Source: JAEUHQ01 sp964538915 (GTDB taxonomy: Bacteria > Planctomycetota > UBA1135 > UBA2386). From it: a stretch of 64,000 nucleotides of DNA. A model generated the notes under the pieces. The model was not told the DNA's origin. It ran no database searches and was given only the letters and a program-made list of their open reading frames with translations. The position numbers were made by a program, and so were the translations under genes. This document shows, piece after piece, positions 59,898 to 64,000 of the stretch (position 1 is the first letter of the stretch; every line of letters begins with the position of its first letter). Location: contig CAZIFB010000002.1 of the NCBI GenBank assembly GCA_964538915.1, forward strand, positions 299,694-363,693. Direction: 5' to 3'.

Positions 59898-62576
59898 TCA
59901 GGCCTTCGCCTTCTTCGAACCGCGGCGGGCGCCGCGCTTCTTCACCGGGCCCTTCGCGGCGCGCGCGACGAGGAGTTCGACCGCGCGTGCGATCGTGATC
60001 TCGTCCGGGTTGTCGTCCTTCGTCAGCGATGCGTTCGTCGTGCCGTCGGTGACGTAGGGGCCGTAGCGGCCGTCGAGCAGCTTGATCGGTGCCTTCGTCT
60101 CGGGATGCTCGCCGAGTTCGCGCCGCGCCTTCTGCGGCGCGCGCGGACCGCGTCCGCGGCCGCCGGATTTCGGCTGCGCGAAGAGGGCGAGCGCCTGCTC
60201 CATCGTCACGGTCAGCGGCGTCGTGCCGGCGGGGATGCTGCGCGTCTCCTTGCCCCACTTCAGGTACGGCCCGAAGCGGCCGTTCGCGGCGAGGATCGGC
60301 TCTTCGCCTTCGCCTTCGGGCGGCTTCGCCGTGCCGACGGTGCGCGGCAGCGAGAGTGTTGCGAGAGCTTCGTCGAGGGTCGCCGTCTCGGGCGTCGTGC
60401 CGGCGAGCAGCGACGCCATCTTGGGCTTGTCGCCCTTCTTGCCCTTCTTCGGCTCCGTCGCTTCGCCGAGCTGGAAGTAGGGGCCGAAGCGGCCGACCTT
60501 GACGAACACCGGCATACCCGTCGCCGGGTCGTTGCCGAGCACCTTCGGTCCGTCGCCGCCCTTCTTCAGCAGCTCGATCGCCTTCTGCAGCGTCATCTCG
60601 TCGGGCGCCATCTCGTCCGGAACGCTGGTGCGTTTGTCGCCGCACGAGAGGAACGGCCCGTAGCGGCCGACGCGCACTTCGACGAGTTCGCCGTCCTCGT
60701 TGGCGCCGAGCGGGATCGAGCAGATCTTGCGCGGGTCGATGTGCGAGTCGACGCCGGTCACGCGATCGCGCAGACCGGGCTGGCCGTTGCCGAGGAAGAA
60801 GTTGCGCAAGTAGTCGAGGCGACGCGCGCGACCGTTGCTGATCTCATCGAGGTCGTCCTCCATCTTGGCGGTGAACTGGTAGTCCACGAGCCAGCCGAGG
60901 TGCAGCGCGAGCAGGTCGACGACCGCGAACGCGGTGAACGTCGGGATCAGCGCCGTGCCCTTCTTGAAGACGTACTCGCGCCTCACGATCGTCTCGATGA
61001 TCGCGGCGTAGGTGCTCGGGCGGCCGATGCCGCGCGATTCGAGTTCCTTGATGAGCCCCGCTTCCGTGATTCGCGGCGGCGGCTGCGTCGTGTGGCCGGC
61101 GGGCTTCAGTTCGTTCGCCGTCGCCTGCTGGCCCTGCTTCAGGTCGGGCAGCACACGCTCGGTTTCGGCGAGTTCGTTCTCCGCGTCCTCGAGGTCCTCG
61201 ACGTACGCGAGCCGGTAGCCGGCGAACTCGATGGTCTTGCCGGTCGCGGTGAACTTCGCGTCGCCGCGGCCCTTCGTCGCCATGCCGAGCGTCATCGTCG
61301 TGCGCTGGCCCTTGGCGTCCTTCATCTGGCTCGCCACGGTGCGGCGCCAGACGAGTTCGTAGACGCGGCGTTCGTCCTCGCCGACGTCGCCCGGCAGCGC
61401 ATTCGGGTGCACGAAGTCGTTGCCCGCGGGACGGATCGCCTCGTGCGCTTCCTGCGCGTTCTTGACCTTCGTCTGGTACTGGCGCGGTGCGTCGGGCAGG
61501 TATTGCGGGCCGAACTCGCGCGCGATCAGCGAGCGCGCGGCGGCGATCGCCTGCGAGCTGAGCGTCGTCGAGTCCGTGCGCATGTAGGTGATGAAGCCGT
61601 TCTCGTAGAGGCGCTGTGCGGCGCGCATCGTGCGTTGCGCGGCGAACCGCAGCTTGCGCGCGGCCTCCTGCTGCAGCGTCGACGTCGTGAACGGCGGGTA
61701 CGGCCGCTCGGTGTACGGCTTCTGCTCGACGTCGAGGACCTTCGCGCGCTGCGCGGCGAGTTCGGTCGCGAGCGCGACGGCGTCCGCCTCCTTCAGCACG
61801 ACGAGGCTCTTGCCCTCGTTCTTCGCCTTGCCGGTGTCGGCGTCGAAATCCTTGCCCGTCGCGACGCGCTTGTCGGCGAGCGCCACGAGGTTGGCGACGA
61901 ACGGTGTCTTGTCGCCCTCGCTGCCGGCGAACGTCGCTTCGAGGCTCCAGTAATCGGCCGGCACGAACCGCATGCGTTCGCGCTCGCGTTCGACGATGAG
62001 GCGGACGGCGACGCTCTGCACGCGGCCGGCGGAGAGGCGCGGGCGGACCTTCTTCCACAGGAGCGGCGACACCGTGTAGCCGTAGAGGCGGTCGACGATG
62101 CGGCGCGTTTCCTGGGCCTCGACGAGGTCCATGTCGATCTGCCGCGGGTGCTCCAGCGCTTCGAGGATCGCGTCTTTCGTGATCTCGTGGAACACGAGGC
62201 GCTTGATCTCGCACTTCGGCTGCAGTTCCTGCACGAGGTGCCAGCTGATCGACTCCCCTTCGCGATCTTCGTCTGTCGCGAGGTAGAGGATCGGCGCGTC
62301 CTTGACCATGCCCTTCAGCTTCTTCAGGTGTTCGCGCTTCTCGGCGGGGACGACGTAGAGCGTCTTGAACTCGTTCTCGACGTCGATGCCGAGTTTCGCC
62401 CACTTCTCCTTCTTCAGGTCGGCGGGCACCTCGCTGGCGTCGCTCGGCAGGTCGCGGACGTGGCCGATGCTCGCTTCGATGCGGTACTTGGAGCCCAGGA
62501 ACTTGCCGATCGTGCGCGCCTTCGCCGGCGACTCGACGATCACGAGGGGGGTGCCAAGTTGCTTGCTGCTGGCCAT
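59898..62576 (-). CDS. topA: DNA topoisomerase I
   Basis: 892 residues. The Toprim domain is at the N-terminus (LVIVESPAKARTIGKFLG; YLATDEDREGESISWHL) and the catalytic tyrosine is Tyr331 in ENGFITYMRTDSTTLS. The C-terminal third lacks the CxxC zinc fingers of the E. coli enzyme and has instead four or five Topo-C repeats (VGRYGPFLSCGDKRTSVP; VGRFGPYFQLGEATEP; NGRFGPYLKWGKETRSIP; DGRYGPYVTDGTTNASL), as in actinobacterial and planctomycete enzymes. It ends in a basic tail (VKKRGARRGSKKAKA). It relaxes negative supercoils. Start ATG at 62576 lies 180 bp from the divergent integrase gene. Confidence 0.98.
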   Translation of the reverse strand: MASSKQLGTPLVIVESPAKARTIGKFLGSKYRIEASIGHVRDLPSDASEVPADLKKEKWAKLGIDVENEFKTLYVVPAEKREHLKKLKGMVKDAPILYLATDEDREGESISWHLVQELQPKCEIKRLVFHEITKDAILEALEHPRQIDMDLVEAQETRRIVDRLYGYTVSPLLWKKVRPRLSAGRVQSVAVRLIVERERERMRFVPADYWSLEATFAGSEGDKTPFVANLVALADKRVATGKDFDADTGKAKNEGKSLVVLKEADAVALATELAAQRAKVLDVEQKPYTERPYPPFTTSTLQQEAARKLRFAAQRTMRAAQRLYENGFITYMRTDSTTLSSQAIAAARSLIAREFGPQYLPDAPRQYQTKVKNAQEAHEAIRPAGNDFVHPNALPGDVGEDERRVYELVWRRTVASQMKDAKGQRTTMTLGMATKGRGDAKFTATGKTIEFAGYRLAYVEDLEDAENELAETERVLPDLKQGQQATANELKPAGHTTQPPPRITEAGLIKELESRGIGRPSTYAAIIETIVRREYVFKKGTALIPTFTAFAVVDLLALHLGWLVDYQFTAKMEDDLDEISNGRARRLDYLRNFFLGNGQPGLRDRVTGVDSHIDPRKICSIPLGANEDGELVEVRVGRYGPFLSCGDKRTSVPDEMAPDEMTLQKAIELLKKGGDGPKVLGNDPATGMPVFVKVGRFGPYFQLGEATEPKKGKKGDKPKMASLLAGTTPETATLDEALATLSLPRTVGTAKPPEGEGEEPILAANGRFGPYLKWGKETRSIPAGTTPLTVTMEQALALFAQPKSGGRGRGPRAPQKARRELGEHPETKAPIKLLDGRYGPYVTDGTTNASLTKDDNPDEITIARAVELLVARAAKGPVKKRGARRGSKKAKA

Positions 62577-62755
62577 GAGGGTGGGGTCGGGGGCGCCTTC
62601 CTAGGGGCGGTGGGAACGGACTGTCAAGCATCTCGGACGCCCGAAGGGCCCGTCTGAAGGAAAGTTCGGCGCCGCGGCGGCCCGCGAAACCCCGGAGTGT
62701 CGAGGATTTCGGCGGTGTTCTGCCACCGTTCGGGCTTTCCGCGCCACTCTCGCGC

Positions 62756-63859
62756 ATGAACCACGAACCGACCCTGTTGGACCGCGTGCGCGGGGCGCTG
62801 CGCGCGGAGCACTACAGTCCGAGGACCGAAGAAGCGTACGTCGGGTGGATCGTCCGCTTCGTGCACTTCGCGGGGCTGCGCCACCCGAAGGATCTCGGCG
62901 CGCACGAGGTCGAGGCCTTCCTGACACACCTCGCGGTCGAAGGCCGCGTGGCCGCCGCAACCCAGAACCAGGCGCTCGCGGCGCTGCTGTTCTTGTACGG
63001 CAGGGTGCTCGCGGTGAAGCTGCCCTGGCTCGAGGACCTCGTTCGTGCGCCGCAGCGGCCGCGGTTGCCCGTGGTTCTGTCGAAAGCCGAGGTGGGGGCC
63101 GTGCTCGCGGAACTGCGCGGCGCCCCGCGTCTGATCGCCGGGCTGCTCTACGGATCCGGGCTGCGCCTGCTCGAGTGCCTTCACCTGCGCGTGAAGGACG
63201 TCGACTTCGACCGGCATGCCATCACCGTTCGCTCCGGCAAGGGGGATCGCGACCGCCAGACCCTCCTGCCGGCGCCGCTGCGCGCTGCGTTGCTGCGGCA
63301 GAGGAACGAGGTCGACCGCCAGCACCGCCGCGACGTGCTGCGCGGCGCCGGCTGGGTCGAGATGCCGCACGCCCTGGCCGACAAGCTGCCGAACGCCGGT
63401 CGCCAGTGGGCCTGGCAGTGGTTCTTCCCGGCGACGAGGACCTACGTGCACGAAGCGACCGGCCAGCGGCGCCGGCACCACTTCCACGAGACCTCTGTGC
63501 AGAAGGCCGTGCACGAGGGCGTGCTGCGCGCCCGCGTCGCGAAGCGCGCGACGTGCCACACCTTCCGCCACTCGTTCGCCACGCACTTGCTCCAGGACGG
63601 CACCGACCTGCGCACCATCCAGAAGCTGCTCGGCCACGCGGATGTCCGCACCACGATGATCTACACCCACGTGCTGGATCGCGGGCCGTACGGTTTGCGC
63701 AGCCCACTGGAGTCGATCGACCTGGGTACGCCGCCGGAGGGTCTGGCTGGCGTGACGGGCGCGGGGGGCGCGGCGGTGCTGGCGGGTGCCGAGGCTGAGG
63801 CGCGCGGCCCGGAATTAGACAGGGCTGCCGAAGAAGGGGTGCGCGCTGATGACTGGTGA
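62756..63859 (+). CDS. intI: Integron integrase IntI
   Basis: 367 residues. A SAM-like N-terminal core-binding domain (YSPRTEEAYVGWIVRFVHFA) precedes the tyrosine-recombinase domain. Catalytic residues are Arg137 (GSGLRLLE), Lys162 (GKGDRDR), His268/Arg271 (HTFRH), His294 (LLGHAD) and Tyr303 (MIYTHV). The additional segment GWVEMPHALADKLPNAGRQW before WQWFFPATR is the patch unique to IntI and separates it from XerC/D and phage integrases. It ends with an extra 40-residue Gly/Ala-rich tail after RSPLESI. It recombines attI and attC sites. No LexA box was seen upstream. Divergent from topA. Confidence 0.93.
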   Translation: MNHEPTLLDRVRGALRAEHYSPRTEEAYVGWIVRFVHFAGLRHPKDLGAHEVEAFLTHLAVEGRVAAATQNQALAALLFLYGRVLAVKLPWLEDLVRAPQRPRLPVVLSKAEVGAVLAELRGAPRLIAGLLYGSGLRLLECLHLRVKDVDFDRHAITVRSGKGDRDRQTLLPAPLRAALLRQRNEVDRQHRRDVLRGAGWVEMPHALADKLPNAGRQWAWQWFFPATRTYVHEATGQRRRHHFHETSVQKAVHEGVLRARVAKRATCHTFRHSFATHLLQDGTDLRTIQKLLGHADVRTTMIYTHVLDRGPYGLRSPLESIDLGTPPEGLAGVTGAGGAAVLAGAEAEARGPELDRAAEEGVRADDW

Positions 63860-64000
63860 TGGGAGAGCCAGTTGTGGCTGTTCACGGGCGCAGTAGGCTG
63901 TCCGCCGTCGCAGAAGGGCCTCCTTCGGTTCTTCTGCCGAAACAGAGTTGGACGAAACCGCTCCGCGGTAGCTGCTCCCGGCCCTTCGTGCCGGTCGAGC
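63860..64000 (+). other. Right edge with possible attI core site downstream of intI
   Basis: No gene is seen. GTTGGAC at 63947-63953 fits the integron core-site consensus GTTRRRY, 88 bp after the intI stop. An inverted repeat GCAGAAG (63910-63916) / CTTCTGC (63931-63937) lies just upstream of it. Integron integrases in several planctomycetes have their recombination site on the 3' side, so this could be attI; the cassettes would lie past the window end. A seven-base degenerate motif alone is weak evidence. Confidence 0.4.

Noticed and set aside
63661..63885. Small minus-strand frame at the end of intI considered as a first cassette gene
   Set aside because: It overlaps the 3' end of intI in antisense, has Ser/Pro/Ala-rich low-complexity content and begins before the putative core site.

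Overview
The window is GC-rich (about 70% by eye), densely coded, and most likely chromosomal DNA of a Planctomycetota bacterium, possibly from the poorly studied lineages around Saltatorellus/Engelhardtia. This placement is an inference. It rests on a Ser/Thr kinase-TPR protein translationally coupled to an ECF sigma factor, a second ECF sigma factor of the ECF42 type, many secreted proteins that end in a similar Cys-containing beta-rich domain, an SdrD-type secreted protein, and an integron integrase whose putative recombination site lies on its 3' side. No rRNA was seen. One tRNA (Val-CAC, minus strand) is present.

Layout. 1-3.1 kb: 5' part of htpX, a RaiA/HPF-like ribosome-hibernation protein, a NhaR-like LysR regulator, a TerC-family membrane protein and a DUF2256-DUF3253 fusion. 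3.1-9.5 kb: a complete TetR-regulated RND efflux operon (tetR, membrane fusion protein, inner-membrane pump, outer-membrane factor, all minus strand) with two matching operator-like sites. 9.6-16.5 kb: an EgtB-type sulfoxide synthase without a neighbouring egtD, a small membrane protein, a PrxQ/Bcp peroxiredoxin, a sulfotransferase-GT-C glycosyltransferase pair, an unknown protein with a glycine/alanine-rich repeat core, and a YjbR-type protein. 16.5-19.9 kb: an ECF42 sigma factor, a DGPF/YCII protein and a type-B carboxylesterase, with a recognisable ECF42 promoter between sigma factor and DGPF gene. 19.9-21.6 kb: a lower-GC orphan membrane protein beside tRNA-Val, whose 3' end is duplicated 97 bp away.

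21.7-27.8 kb: a homoserine-kinase-like GHMP kinase, a secreted alpha/beta hydrolase, a piperideine-6-carboxylate-type aldehyde dehydrogenase and an SdrD-type secreted protein. 28.0-34.2 kb: an ion-transport block (CPA2/Kef-type antiporter with RCK domains, a coupled EEP-family hydrolase, TrkH, and a NhaD/ArsB-like transporter). 34.2-38.3 kb: zwf-opcA followed by a coupled lipoprotein hydrolase. 38.3-44.0 kb: a secreted DNRLRE protein, and divergently a PhoX-like/imelysin/di-heme oxidoreductase operon that resembles iron- or redox-linked surface clusters. 44.0-48.8 kb: a signalling operon of Ser/Thr kinase, ECF sigma factor and an HtrA-like protein that has lost its whole catalytic triad. 48.9-53.7 kb: a large secreted beta-rich protein and a multi-domain carboxypeptidase-regulatory-like protein. 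53.7-59.9 kb: nadA, a type II NADH dehydrogenase, and two tandem paralogous GT-C membrane proteins carrying canonical EF-hand loops in their C-terminal domains. 59.9-64.0 kb: topA and, divergently, an IntI-type integron integrase at the right edge with a GTTRRRY core site downstream. Any cassette array would lie beyond the window.

The least explained items are the EF-hand glycosyltransferase pair, the kinase/sigma/dead-protease operon, the repeat-core protein at 14.5-16.0 kb, and the integron edge. Most housekeeping genes (topA, nadA, zwf, thrB-like, ndh) are ordinary.
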